This document shows, piece by piece, positions 42,510-51,897 of a DNA stretch of 64,000 bases. Made by a program: the position numbers and the translations under genes. The number at the start of each line of letters is the position of its first letter. The stretch's first letter is position 1. The DNA is taken from NCBI GenBank assembly GCA_013176395.1, contig JABMLP010000022.1:1094720-1158719 (forward strand), written 5' to 3'. The notes below the pieces were generated by a model. That model was not told the DNA's origin. It saw only the letters and a list, made by a program, of their open reading frames with translations, and did not search any database. The DNA comes from Venturia oleaginea. Lineage: Eukaryota; Ascomycota; Dothideomycetes; Venturiales; Venturiaceae.

Positions 42510-43505
42510 TCAGATTGGCGGAGGTTGTGAAGCCGGCGGTGTAGGCAGGCCAGTAATGATGGGCAACTTGCCATTGACTGCCTGGTAGGCGAGGTGAACC
42601 ATTCGCGCCGGGTCATGCTTAATGTACAAACGTGCAGAATCTGAGCGCCATCTGCCCATGATTTGAATGTCCTCGTACGAGATTCCACGCCTGGCCGCTG
42701 CCGAGGCAGCGCCTTTGCGAAAACTGTGTCCTGAATAACCTGTTGTAGGCAACCCGGCGAGGTCCATTCGTGCGGTGAGAGCGCTGTTGACTTTAAGTTT
42801 GGTACAGGCGCCTCGCACGTTAAAGAGAGGTGAGTTGGCAGGCTTAGGATCGATAGTAAAGAGGCGGCGGAGGGCTCGGATTGGGCAGGTAGCTGGTGAA
42901 TGAGGTGAGGCTGCAAGGTAGACCGTAACACCTTCGTGATTAGCGTCGCTTTTGGAGCGTTTTAAATGGAGGGTTGCGTAAGAATCGTTGGGCGCAATGG
43001 TGACATCGCTGCGCAGGACTCGAGTCGATCTGAAAAGTAAGGCATTCTTAGTTTCCTTGTGTTCATAGCAGAGTTCCCCCATGCGGAACATGCCTGCAAA
43101 GGCTACTGTATGGGCAGCAGTAATGTTGACTTCATCCTTGTCCATGCTGTCCGTAAAAGGTGCTGAGATCTGGTACAAAAGTTCAGGCGTAACTTCTTCT
43201 CGTTGGCGTTTGGTTCCATTAAACAGCCTCTTAAGGCCCCGGAGGTGTTCGCTGCCGAAGTGGGAGGTTGAGAGGGATCTGTCGACGTGATATGCGCGGA
43301 TGGCAGAGAGGTTAGAGTCGATTGTAGACGGCTTAACTTGTGTAATACCGTCAGTTCCAAAGCCTCTTCGCTCAATGTATCGCCCAATTGTGGTCTCAGT
43401 AGACGGCCAAGGCGGATGTCCATCGATTGCGCAAGAGACTTCGTACGAGGTGACGGCGGTGCGGTAACCAGACTGGGTGTCTGCAGAGAGGCGACACCAA
43501 AGCAT
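42510..43505 (-). CDS. DIRS tyrosine recombinase
   Basis: 331 residues from ATG 43505. A SAM-like N-terminal core-binding part (DTQSGYRTAVTSYEVSC) precedes a catalytic domain with the first arginine in AGMFRMGELCYE, a lysine in HLKRSKSD, the HxxR box HSFRKGAASAAARRG, W in IMGRWRSDSARLY and the nucleophile Y in ARLYIKHD. It would integrate a circular cDNA without making target duplications. The frame is open, so activity is possible if the rest is. It shares its first 400 bp, in another frame, with the RT. Confidence 0.88.
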   Translation of the reverse strand: MLWCRLSADTQSGYRTAVTSYEVSCAIDGHPPWPSTETTIGRYIERRGFGTDGITQVKPSTIDSNLSAIRAYHVDRSLSTSHFGSEHLRGLKRLFNGTKRQREEVTPELLYQISAPFTDSMDKDEVNITAAHTVAFAGMFRMGELCYEHKETKNALLFRSTRVLRSDVTIAPNDSYATLHLKRSKSDANHEGVTVYLAASPHSPATCPIRALRRLFTIDPKPANSPLFNVRGACTKLKVNSALTARMDLAGLPTTGYSGHSFRKGAASAAARRGISYEDIQIMGRWRSDSARLYIKHDPARMVHLAYQAVNGKLPIITGLPTPPASQPPPI

Positions 43506-45181
43506 CCTGATATAGTTGGAGGTGTGACCCGGTCGGTCTTCGTTGATCTGGCGAATATACCAGATAGGAGGTTCGAAAGCGAGAGGTTCTGCCAGCCAGT
43601 TAAGTCAGCAATGGTGTCAATGTCAAGGCGAGAGAGAGCGTCAGCGAGGCGGTTATTCTGCGAAGAAATCCAGTGAGGTGTGAGCTTGACATCATGCTGG
43701 GCGGCTAGAAGCAGAAGTTGACGTAGAGGATCCATTGCCAAACCTCGAACTGAGTGGTTTTTGATTGCATAGAATGCCGTGGTGCTGTCTGTCATAATAT
43801 GAACTTCTTTGTGCGACCATAAGGAAGCCCAGCATTGGAAGGACCTCAAGATCGCGTCTATCTCGTGATAGTTGATGTGAAAAGCAGGATGGGTGTGAGG
43901 GCAGGCGTAGGCATGTTGGGCAAGAGGCCACTTGTCATCTTCAGAGATGAAGTATGCGCCGGAGGCGAAAGATGAGGCATCTGAAAAAAGAGTGACTGCA
44001 GCGCGCTCATTATCTTCGAAGAAGTAGATTCCATTGAACTTGGTAAGAAGATCACGCCACCAAATGAGGTCTTGACGCGCCCCAGGCGAGAGAGATTGGC
44101 GTAGCGCCTTCGATCGATTGAATGAAGCAGTGAAATCCCAGATTCTGCGTAGAAAGGCGCGGCCAAGGTGGACTACTGAAGAGCAGAATGAGTAGAATCC
44201 GGCAGCAGATTCCATGTCGTATTTAGTGACTGAATTGGCTTTGAGCAGGGCCTCAGCAATAGCGATACCTTTGGTGATCTTTTTCGCTGGTAGGCGCGCT
44301 TCCATCTTGACCGTGTCAATCTCGAGGCCTAGGGTGACAACTGTGGTACCTTGTTCATCCTTCGAGTCATTCCTAGGAATGCCTAGTTCGTCAGTGATGA
44401 GCTTGTAGTCATCGGAGACCGATCGAATAAGGTGGGCAGGCTGGGCAGAAGGTGGAAAGATCATAACGAAGTCATCTAAGTAATGCTTAACGCGCCATGA
44501 GAATTGGGGTTGTAGAATCCAATGAAAACCCTCAGCAAAGAGGTTGAACAGGAAGGGCGCCGTGCGGAGGCCAAATGGTAGGCAGTTTTCGGTGTAGAAT
44601 AGGCCCCATTTCATGCCTAAGAGCCACCTTTGGTTGTAGGCAACTGGGATGTTCCTGAAGGCACTCTCAATGTCGCGTTTGATGAGAATGGAGCTTCTGC
44701 CCGTGAGGCGAATAGATGACAGAATGCTGTCGAATCTAGTGTAATGAATGGCCGCCCGTGAGGCTGGAATGTGGTCGTTCACCGAATGGGTACTAGGGTG
44801 AGAAAGATGATGAATTCTTCTCCAACCACCATCACCTTTTGGGACAAGGCCCAAGGGTGATGATATGAAGGGCGCGCTTCCATTATGAATAGAGATGCGG
44901 CCACGTATGAGGTCTTGCTGGACCTGGGCTTCAATGATATGAGGTGCCAGAGAAGCTGAGGCGAGATTTTTCGAATGTAGATGTTGGATAGGGCCATCAT
45001 ACCCAATCTGGACACCGTGTCTCAAAATGCCACCCAGAATATGAGGTAAGTTACCTGGATAACGCGCCAGGCGTATTCTCCATGCTGAAGGCACGAAGGG
45101 GGAAGGTGAGTTGCGTAAGGAGGGTGTAGATGGGTCAAAGACCTTGAAGGAAAGTGTGGTGTTAGGCCTAGCCGGAGGCAA
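43103..45181 (-). CDS. DIRS reverse transcriptase and RNase H
   Basis: 692 residues, ATG at 45181. RT features: SPLGLVPKGDGGWRRIHHLS, KRDIESAFRNIPV, LPFGLRTAPFLFN and the catalytic box VKHYLDDFVMIF. RNase H follows with TLFSDASSFASGAYF (D), YHEIDAIL (E), IMTDSTTAFYAI (D) and NRLADALSRLD (D). All catalytic acids are present. The C-terminal 130 residues overlap the recombinase frame and may be less constrained. The RT has no stop or frame break. Confidence 0.88.
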   Translation of the reverse strand: MPPARPNTTLSFKVFDPSTPSLRNSPSPFVPSAWRIRLARYPGNLPHILGGILRHGVQIGYDGPIQHLHSKNLASASLAPHIIEAQVQQDLIRGRISIHNGSAPFISSPLGLVPKGDGGWRRIHHLSHPSTHSVNDHIPASRAAIHYTRFDSILSSIRLTGRSSILIKRDIESAFRNIPVAYNQRWLLGMKWGLFYTENCLPFGLRTAPFLFNLFAEGFHWILQPQFSWRVKHYLDDFVMIFPPSAQPAHLIRSVSDDYKLITDELGIPRNDSKDEQGTTVVTLGLEIDTVKMEARLPAKKITKGIAIAEALLKANSVTKYDMESAAGFYSFCSSVVHLGRAFLRRIWDFTASFNRSKALRQSLSPGARQDLIWWRDLLTKFNGIYFFEDNERAAVTLFSDASSFASGAYFISEDDKWPLAQHAYACPHTHPAFHINYHEIDAILRSFQCWASLWSHKEVHIMTDSTTAFYAIKNHSVRGLAMDPLRQLLLLAAQHDVKLTPHWISSQNNRLADALSRLDIDTIADLTGWQNLSLSNLLSGIFARSTKTDRVTPPTISGCFGVASLQTPSLVTAPPSPRTKSLAQSMDIRLGRLLRPQLGDTLSEEALELTVLHKLSRLQSTLTSLPSAHITSTDPSQPPTSAANTSGALRGCLMEPNANEKKLRLNFCTRSQHLLRTAWTRMKSTLLLPIQ

Positions 45182-45319
45182 CGTGCGAAAGGGATAAAAG
45201 GATATTGCATTTGGACGCAGCGGAAGCGATGAACTGGAATGTGAATAAGGTAGCTGAAGGCTAAGCGATTTCTGAGGTTTCAGCTGTCTGTTGGCAGGCT
45301 CAGATCGCAGCCGTGATGG

Positions 45320-46659
45320 CTACCTGTGTTCAAAGGCTGGATGTTTCTTATCGCAGCCTCTGCGCGAGCAGATATGGTCTCTCACACAAGTGTCCCAAGT
45401 GCAGCCCTTGTCTCTGGTGTTGTAATTCATGCAGACAACTCCCGCGATATTGTTGCTGCCGCCACGAGCGCTGGCGGCTCTGTTGGACAGGGAGCCTTTG
45501 ACCATAGGAGCCTGAAGGATCTGTCGTTCCCAGTTGAGAGGCACCTGCCAGTTGGAATCGAGAGTGACGCCTCGGACAATAGCTTCCTGATGCCAACGAA
45601 GCGCGAGGCGGAGGACACCTCCCTGCCAGACGTATGTGTCGTAATAGCTCATAATTTGGGCATGAAAGTCCATCATTGACACGATCAGGCGAGGGAACTT
45701 GGCTACATGGTAGTGACTTAAACCCGCGCGTAGTTCAGGAAAGTTTGAGACCATATAGCTGGATCATTGCCAAAGTACTTCTCATTGACGTGAGTACGCC
45801 TGAAAGTCCATTGATCGCCTGAGACGCCTAGGCGATCTTCTGGAGTATCCAGAATCTGTAAATTGAACCTTAAGAGAGGTAGGTTCCTTGGGTCGAAGGT
45901 ACCCTTCCAGATTTTCACCAATTCCTTGCGTGGCAGATGAGGAAGAAGGTCCATTGCTGACTGAACTTCTGGAATAGAGACTAACTCACCAGCAGAGTCT
46001 TCAATCTCCATGATGCCTCCAGGCCTGTTGACGACTGGAGGTGCTGGAGCGTTGGCAGCGGCCTCAGCTGTAGCAGTTCGAGCCCTAGCTTCTCTCAGGT
46101 GAAGTTGTACAAGTTCCCTACGTTCCTCCTCAGTGTACATGATGCCTCCTAGGTTGGATTCCGGGCGCTTGCCGGAAGGACCGTCGACCATTGTAGAGGT
46201 TTCCTTCGGAGGTAGAGGTAGAGGTAGGGTGGTAGCTTTCGAAGCCGCTGGTTTGAGAGTTACAGCTTTAGGAGTTGCTGCTTGAGGCGTTCCTAAGAGA
46301 TGATAGGCTATCTCGTCTGATGGAGACGGAAGGAGAGTCTCAGGTACGTCTGATTCGTCTGATTCGTCCTGTAATTGGTTTGTAGGACTCGCAAGAGCTG
46401 CCTCAATCTCCTCAGAGGTAGCAGCAGAAGGGCGGCGAGCCCGAGGTGTCTGACTGCGTAATCTAGCCGTAGCGTCGATAACTGGAGACCTTTGGATCCT
46501 GCTGGATCTCTGAAAGGGATTGGACGGCGCAATTTTGGCGACGTAGCAAGCTACTTTTGGTGAATAAGATCTGGAGATAGACGGGCAAATGAATTGGCTT
46601 GATTGGTCAAGAGAGGCGGCAAGGGTATCGATAAGATAAATAAATTGCCAATTGGACAA
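45320..46659 (-). pseudogene. DIRS Gag-like protein with one frame break
   Basis: Frame one (46659-45718) has an Ala/Thr/Pro-rich N-terminus, a helical charged part (YTEEERRELVQLHLREARAR) and a conserved end (RTHVNEKYFGNDPAIWSQTF). Frame two (45754-45320) continues with PELRAGLSHYHVAKFPRLIV and ends with a Cys/His cluster, CMNYNTRDKGCTWDTC then HICSRRGCDKKHP, as in DIRS Gag proteins. The break lies at about 45740 and looks like one lost or gained base. The true start is unsure, as the first residues (MSNWQFIYL) may belong to upstream LTR-like sequence. Confidence 0.7.
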
Positions 46660-46672
46660 CTATGTTGGATAT

Positions 46673-47015
46673 GCAAATGATGCGATACCACAATGATGAC
46701 AGTCAAACCGGGAGTTTGAGCTATGAAACAATGAAAACAGCGAGAATCCCTAGTTATATATCCTGTCAGACTTGTTCTTCGGCTCACTGAGCCGTGCCGT
46801 GCGTCCAGATAGGGGTGAGGTGCAGAGGCGACATCCGAGCACGAAAAACCATCCAAATCGCTATATTCATCAATTCGAGCGAGGGACGATTCCTTACCTT
46901 CGTTGGGATCCAGACTGCTTGCAAGGTACCGCACGATCCGCCCCGCCAATAACACTACCCCCCGAATCCTTAGATGCATACAAGATGTTGCTACGAGATG
47001 GGACTCGACCTTCTA
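46673..47015 (-). repeat. 3' end and LTR-like remnant of another gypsy element
   Basis: On the minus strand a purine tract TTCGGGGGGTAG (about 46962-46974) is followed by TGTTATTGGCGGGG, and 289 bp later by CATATCCAACA, giving a TG ... CA segment at 46673-46961. The tract and the TGTTAT start look like those of gypsy 1. A TATA-like GATATATAAC lies at about 46755-46765. Upstream, about 46975-47015 reads like the tail of a pol. No partner LTR is present. Confidence 0.4.
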
Positions 47016-47016
47016 G

Positions 47017-47905
47017 ATGTTAGTACGCGTGTACAAGCTGAGGGAACCCGTTACCACATACACAAAGAAGGAATGCCCCCACCTTACCCTCAATGAGGAT
47101 GAATGGGGACAAATCAAACACCTCATCGCTATTCTCCGTCCGTTTGCAGTATACACGTCGCTCATCGGCGCCTCACTTAACCCTACCATCCACCAGGTAT
47201 ACACCATCTACAACGCCCTCTTTACACACCTTGAGAATGTGGAATAGGCGCTTGAAGGGAAGACGCGTCGCTTGAAAAGAGAGATTAGGCAGGCAATTGC
47301 CTCGGCAAAGGAGAAGATACAGGTTTACTACAGCGTAACAACAAATACACAGGCTGGAAAGCTGTACGGCATGGCAATCCTTCTCGAACCTCGTCACAAA
47401 CTCGATACTTGGTTACGCCCTGAGTGGGCACCTTCACAAGACGACCTATTTGACTGGCAGGCGTATTACTGGGATGAATTGAAGAGTCTTTCTTATCGCG
47501 ACTATGCGCACCTTACCCCATCAGTACGTCGCCTCGCCCTACCAACACGGTTTCAGCCACAAAAAATTAGCCTCGATAGCGTTGTAGACTCGTACAATAT
47601 AGCTTCGGACCCAATACTAGCGGCTGAGAAATCACAACCTGTGTCCGATGCACAGAGGGGGTTTGAGGATTATCGCTCGTGGAGTAAGTACTTAGCCCGA
47701 TGCCCTGATAGTCTCCTGGTAGTTACTAATGCAGTAATGCTTCACAGATAATGCAAACCCAGAGTTAGAGGCACCATCCGATCGATGGAAGCTTATTGAG
47801 CCGCATTTCCCACGCATAGCAATAATCGTTAGGGACATCTTTGCAATCCAGGCAGCTGGTGTTGGTATTGAACGCGAGTTCAGTAAAGTGTGGACCCCAG
47901 ATATG
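47017..47905 (+). pseudogene. hAT-family transposase, C-terminal part
   Basis: One frame reads IYNALFTHLENVE, then a TAG (47245-47247), then KLYGMAILLEPRHKLDTWL, the conserved hAT block. An intron fits 47684-47747 (GTAAGT ... TTACTAATG ... CACAG), after which NANPELEAPSDRWKLIEPHF leads to FAIQAAGVGIEREFSKV, the hAT dimerisation signature. The N-terminal half with the zinc finger and first catalytic residues is missing. The C-terminus is cut at about 47905 by the next element. Confidence 0.8.
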
Positions 47906-47925
47906 ACCCAACCCCAGATATGACC
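47893..47925 (+). repeat. 16-bp direct duplication at the hAT/pogo junction
   Basis: CCCCAGATATGACCCA occurs twice, one base apart (47893-47908 and 47910-47925), exactly where the hAT frame ends and the pogo frame begins. It may be the end of the pogo-like element or a duplication at the join. Confidence 0.6.
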
Positions 47926-49115
47926 CACGAAAATCCTCCAAAGCGCATGCTACACGCGTTATCCCCACCAATGCCTTCAAAATCATCCAAAAAATCGCCG
48001 GATTGCGAAGTTCAATTGTCAAAGGCTATTTATGCACTACAAAATAAAGACTTCTCGTCTATTAGGGCTGCTGCAAAGTTCTTTCAAGTTGATAACAAAA
48101 CACTACAGCGCAGGCTCAATGGCGGCTTGACGAACTCTACCAGCCACGAAATGACCCAAATTCTTACCATCGCGGAAGAAGATACTCTTGTACGCTGGAT
48201 TAAGCGATACACAAATACTGGAACTCATATTACCAACCCGTTGCTCAAAGAGCTCGCAATTCATATTCGACACGCACGCGTCACATCTTATCCTACCTAC
48301 CACCCCACGCTTCACTATCAACGATAAATGGATCCAGCGCTTTCAAAAAAGACATCCTGAGATAGCAGGAGTATATGCTCGTCAGCTAGAGCATGTACGC
48401 AACGAGGGGGCAACATATGAGCATGTAAAACGCTGGTTTGACGCAGTCGGAGAGATGCTCCAGGAGCATAAGTACGATCCTGCGCATATGTGGAATATGG
48501 ATGAGGCTGGATTTGGCATTGGCGAAGAGCAGGCGTTGAAGGTGCTTGTACACCTCGACAGTACACAGAAGTACAAGGTGATCGGAGGCAAACAGGAGTG
48601 GGTAACAGTGATTGAGTGCATCAATGCCGCAGGCGAAGCGCTGGCGCCGCTCCTGATATTCAAAGGCCAGGACGTTAATACGCGATGGATCAATGAATCA
48701 TCACCTCTGGGATGGCACTTTGCAACAAGCAAGAATGGCTGGACCTCGAATAACCTTGGGTTGGCGTGGTTGATCAATGTTTTCGACCCTCTTACCCGCG
48801 AAAAGGCTGCGGGTCGCCAGCGTTTACTTGTCGCGGATGGCCATGGAAGTCATATCCAGGGCGATTTTATTGCCTACTGCATGGGGCATAATATTAATCT
48901 CCTAATTATGCCTCCTCACTGCTCACATATACTACAACCGCTTGATGTAGGCGTGTTTGCGGCGTTTAAACGGGCCCATACTATCGAAAGGCATGCGATC
49001 TCCCGCCTCAGGTCACAGCGCATCCCACGCTCAGAATGGATTGAATTACTCTCTCGTGCACGCGAAAGGGCTATGAGCAAGGGAAATATCCTTAGTGGAT
49101 GGCGTGGCACTCATT
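47926..49115 (+). pseudogene. Pogo/Fot1-type transposase, broken
   Basis: The first frame (to about 48290) has the psq-type HTH (LSKAIYALQNKDFSSIRAAA) and the start of the CENP-B HTH. After a frame break near 48290 the second frame reads FTINDKWIQRFQKRHPEIAG, then the DDE_1 core: WNMDEAGFGIG (first D), LLVADGHGSHI (second D) and LQPLDVGVFAAFKRAH (third D). After GNILSGWRGT (about 49105) homology stops and repeat-like DNA starts. No terminal inverted repeat is left at the right end. The catalytic residues are kept but the frame is not. Confidence 0.85.
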
Positions 49116-49684
49116 CTGTGAGGTATTGCTGCGACAGTGAAAGTGCCAGCTCTGTGCGGTGACTGAATGGTTCTCTCGAAGTCGTTCTCGTTGCCTCGCT
49201 CGATGGAGGGCTTTTGTTCTTGACGCGGCAGTGAGATGCCAGCTGCGGGTGACTGCTAGTGTCGCAAAGTCGTTCTCGTAGTGTGGCAGTGAAGGTGCCA
49301 GCTGTTCTTGTCTTCTCTTGCGGTGAGAGTCTCTTGCGGTTCGGTTCTTCTTTCTCGAGGGTCTCTTGATTGCGTATACTGTGTCACCAAACTCAGCCGT
49401 TTGCAGTGCCATACAACATTTCTTTCGGTTGCAACGTTGTGTGTCAGTAAGTCAAAAGGTGCGTCTCGTCGGGTCGTGCTTCGTGCTTGAGGTTCGTCTC
49501 GTTCTCTGTCGCTTGAGGTTCTTCGGTGGTGCCTCGCTTCATAGAGGGCTTATCGGTCTCTCTGTCAACGCGCAATGGAGCGGTCCGAGGCTTGCGGTGG
49601 TAGTTTCAGCGCGAGATACCAGCTCGCTCTCGGGATATTGATTCGCCGTCCCGTACGGCCAAAAGAAGGTTTGACCTTAGATAA
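49115..49684. repeat. Degenerate repeat region without genes
   Basis: The word GGCAGTGA(A)GGTGCCAGCTG returns three times (about 49134, 49228, 49285) in variants, AAGTCGTTCTCGT twice, and TGCCTCGCT-..-GAGGGCTT twice (about 49190 and 49530). The array is irregular. No coding sequence seen. Confidence 0.55.
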
Positions 49685-49814
49685 TGTGACGGCACGGCAT
49701 ATCCATACGAAGGCATAAGGCACTTCAGAACATGTCACCGAATTACATTTAGGATCTAGAGAAAGTGCACGAGCCACGGCACGTGATTTAATGGTCACGT
49801 GCCATGCCGTCACA
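49685..49814. mobile_element. Small element with terminal inverted repeats (MITE-like)
   Basis: 130 bp starting TGTGACGGCACGGCA and ending TGCCATGCCGTCACA. It has no coding capacity. The ends closely resemble the start of the gypsy 2 LTR (TGTGACGGCATGGCA). It is either a MITE or a rearranged LTR. No target duplication is clear. Confidence 0.6.
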
Positions 49815-50060
49815 CCCAAGCCTACTAAGAGGGTGCTTCAGCTCCATCAAGACCGGAGCAAGCGAGAAAGTGCAATCCTCGTACAGATGAGAACTGAAAA
49901 GATTGGTCTTAAGGCCTTCCTCTTCAGCCGACGTGTAACAGATATCCTAGATCCCAGATGTGACTGCCGTGAGGGGACGTAGACCGTGGCCCACATCCTT
50001 TTGGAATGCCGCAAGCTCCGGGACATCCGGAGAGACGAGTTAGGCCGCTTCCCTAACACA
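49815..50060 (+). pseudogene. LINE fragment (RNase H end and zinc domain)
   Basis: KPTKRVLQLHQDRSKRESAI through KIGLKAFLFSRR and the zinc domain (CDCREGT, stop, TVAHILLECRKLRDIRRDEL) match the LINE at 24430-24670 with several changes. It keeps the two bases missing from that copy, so its frame across LVQMRTEK is intact, but it has TAG where GIQT is expected (CAG to TAG). Both ends are cut. Confidence 0.82.
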
Positions 50061-50220
50061 TAGATTCTTGGGGATTACGCCGTAATCCGAGTTATCATTG
50101 GTTGATTCGGACTTATCGATAACAAGCACAGACATTGTCCACCATAATCTACACCAAAATCCGATTGACAAGATTCTCTACCATTCCACCCATTATAGAC
50201 ACCCAAAACACCACTGATAA
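50060..50220 (+). promoter_or_regulatory. 5' flank of OrsD-like copy B
   Basis: Matches 29632-29799 in inverted orientation, including GGATTACGCCGTAATCC and the ACCATAATCTACACC segment. Likely promoter. Confidence 0.5.
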
Positions 50221-51711
50221 TGTCTAGTACTGTACACCATATCAACTACCTTCGTTCTTAAGTGCCCGCACAGATTCTGGCGTGGTTGTCTGTTCTGACC
50301 ATGACTCGTCTTACGTGAAGGCAAACTTGGATCGACAGCTTCGCGATGGGCACCTTCTCAACTCAAAAGCGAGAGCGCCTGTCCTTGTACACATCAACTC
50401 TATCGGTATTGCCAATGGGATAGAGGATGTAGTCCGTCCAATTGACAGAATTAGGCCAATTCCTGGTCTCCCTATTTACGTTGCATTTCTTTGTCCTCTC
50501 GACAATGAGGACTGCCGCCACCTCTCCATCAACAAAGACGCTATGAACAAACATTGCCGGCCTAGACACCATGTAGAGTCGGGGTTAGAAGGAAGAGGTA
50601 GAAAAGACAGTTTAGTTCAGGCGGAATACTCCCAACATCGAGTTCAGACATTGTTTGCGGAAAAGAAATAGATTGATTATTTTATTGTAAATATTGAACA
50701 GGAGGAAAATGACCAGGAACAGACCAGCCCAGGACTTTCGACAAAGAATCTGCAGCAACAACAACGCCAAAGAAAGAACACTATTCCATTTTCTAATAGT
50801 GCAGCCGATATTCTCCAACAGAGCTACACGCAGGCCCTGGAGGAGCATATGCAACGGTATAGCACGGTAGAGAAGATTGAAGATGTGTCTGAGTTGACAG
50901 GATTTCTGGGCGAATCAGGCTATCATGCTCATCTTGAAGGCGTAGAAGTTGGGGAGATTTCGCTAGGTTATGGACTGCCCGTTGTCGACAAGGAGCCGAT
51001 AGTTTCTGTGGTATGCAGCAATGTCAATCGGGTTCTTCGCAAAGCTATGCAAGTGCAGGACTTTGACAAGATGGAGGAAAGGCAGGTGAGCAAGCTGAAT
51101 GCCAAACTCTTGAATAGTTTCAGGCGATCAGAGATGTCGCAAGATGCAATCAAGCCATTGCAGAAGGCCGAGTCAAAGCAGAGATATATCGGAACAGGGC
51201 AGAATTTGGTCTATTATTATTCTCGAGTCACAAGGCAGCAGTATGTACAGAAAAAGAAGATGTTCAAGGCAAGGTCAAGTCAAGTTTCAGATTGGGAGAC
51301 AACAAAGGTTTATGCAGAAGGTATTTTCTCGTCGACATGTGGAGAAAGATGCAAGCTGGATGAGGAGGAGCGGCTATGCCAGCTAGAAGAGCAGCTCGAT
51401 CGGTCGGTACTCGCATTTCTTCTCGAGTTGGTTCAACATCGACTCCAGCACAGGGCATTCGATTCAGCGATCATGTCCTTTGCAGCGGTGATTGCTTGGG
51501 ACAGTCGGAACAATACGCGGGTGGAGATTGGAGACCACACAAGTCATTTGGCCCAGATTGTGTACGATGTCCAACTGCTTCTGTTGCAAGACTGTATAGA
51601 GGTTACAGAAGAAGATAGGATGGTAGATTTCACAGAGTATCTGGTGGATTTCAGGGATCGTTGGCTTCTGAACGATACACGTGGGCCCATCGGCGAGCTA
51701 CTCTCGCTGAG
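50221..51711 (+). pseudogene. OrsD-like (DUF3505-type) zinc-finger gene, copy B
   Basis: The ATG at 50221 is followed by a small insertion that breaks the frame; from 50282 the frame is open: VVCSDHDSSYVKANLDRQLR, IRPIPGLPIY, then a Cys/His cluster CPLDNEDCRHLSINKDAMNK-HCRPRHH. One TAG (50669-50671) splits it from a second part with QRQRKNTIPF, VSELTGFLGESGYHAHLEG, and a helical region ending DRWLLNDTRGPIGELLSL. The two cysteine clusters and this long helical part fit OrsD-like proteins, often next to telomere-linked helicases. The product's job is not known; DNA binding is an inference. It is cut at 51711 by the copia 2 LTR, and no continuation is found on the other side. Confidence 0.72.
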
Positions 51712-51884
51712 TGGAACGTGGATTATGGATTGTGGTTTGATGTCTCTCTCTCTCTTTGTATCGCTGCAAACAGCCTCATTAAGGCCCACATAAGCAGCTT
51801 CAGTCTCTGTATTCTAGACATTATGCATTCATTCATTTCCACTCGTATTCACACACTTTTGACATCATACATCGCTACTTTGTA
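51712..51884 (+). repeat. Copia 2 5' LTR
   Basis: 173 bp, CT-repeat tract (TCTCTCTCTCT) near its start; two differences from 57378-57550. Confidence 0.88.
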
Positions 51885-51897
51885 GTTATGAGCCCGG
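51885..51897 (+). promoter_or_regulatory. Copia 2 primer-binding site (initiator tRNA-Met anticodon arm)
   Basis: GTTATGAGCCCGG directly after the LTR is the same 13-nt word as in copia 1 and is complementary to the anticodon arm of initiator tRNA-Met. Confidence 0.75.

Larger units (their letters stand above)
42134..46659 (-). mobile_element. DIRS-type tyrosine-recombinase retrotransposon
   Basis: Right to left: Gag-like frames (46659-45320), RT plus RNase H (45181-43103), and a tyrosine recombinase (43505-42510) whose frame overlaps the end of the RT frame by about 400 bp. This order and overlap, with a recombinase in place of a DDE integrase and no LTRs found, define the DIRS group. The RT and recombinase frames are open; Gag has one frame break. 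The outer ends are uncertain: I did not find clear terminal repeats. The left limit is set by hairpins in the region after the recombinase, and the right limit by an LTR-like segment at 46673. Confidence 0.85.

Noticed and set aside
50282..51711. Complete telomere-linked RecQ helicase
   Set aside because: Only the zinc-finger/helical part is present; no helicase motifs were found on either side of copia 2.
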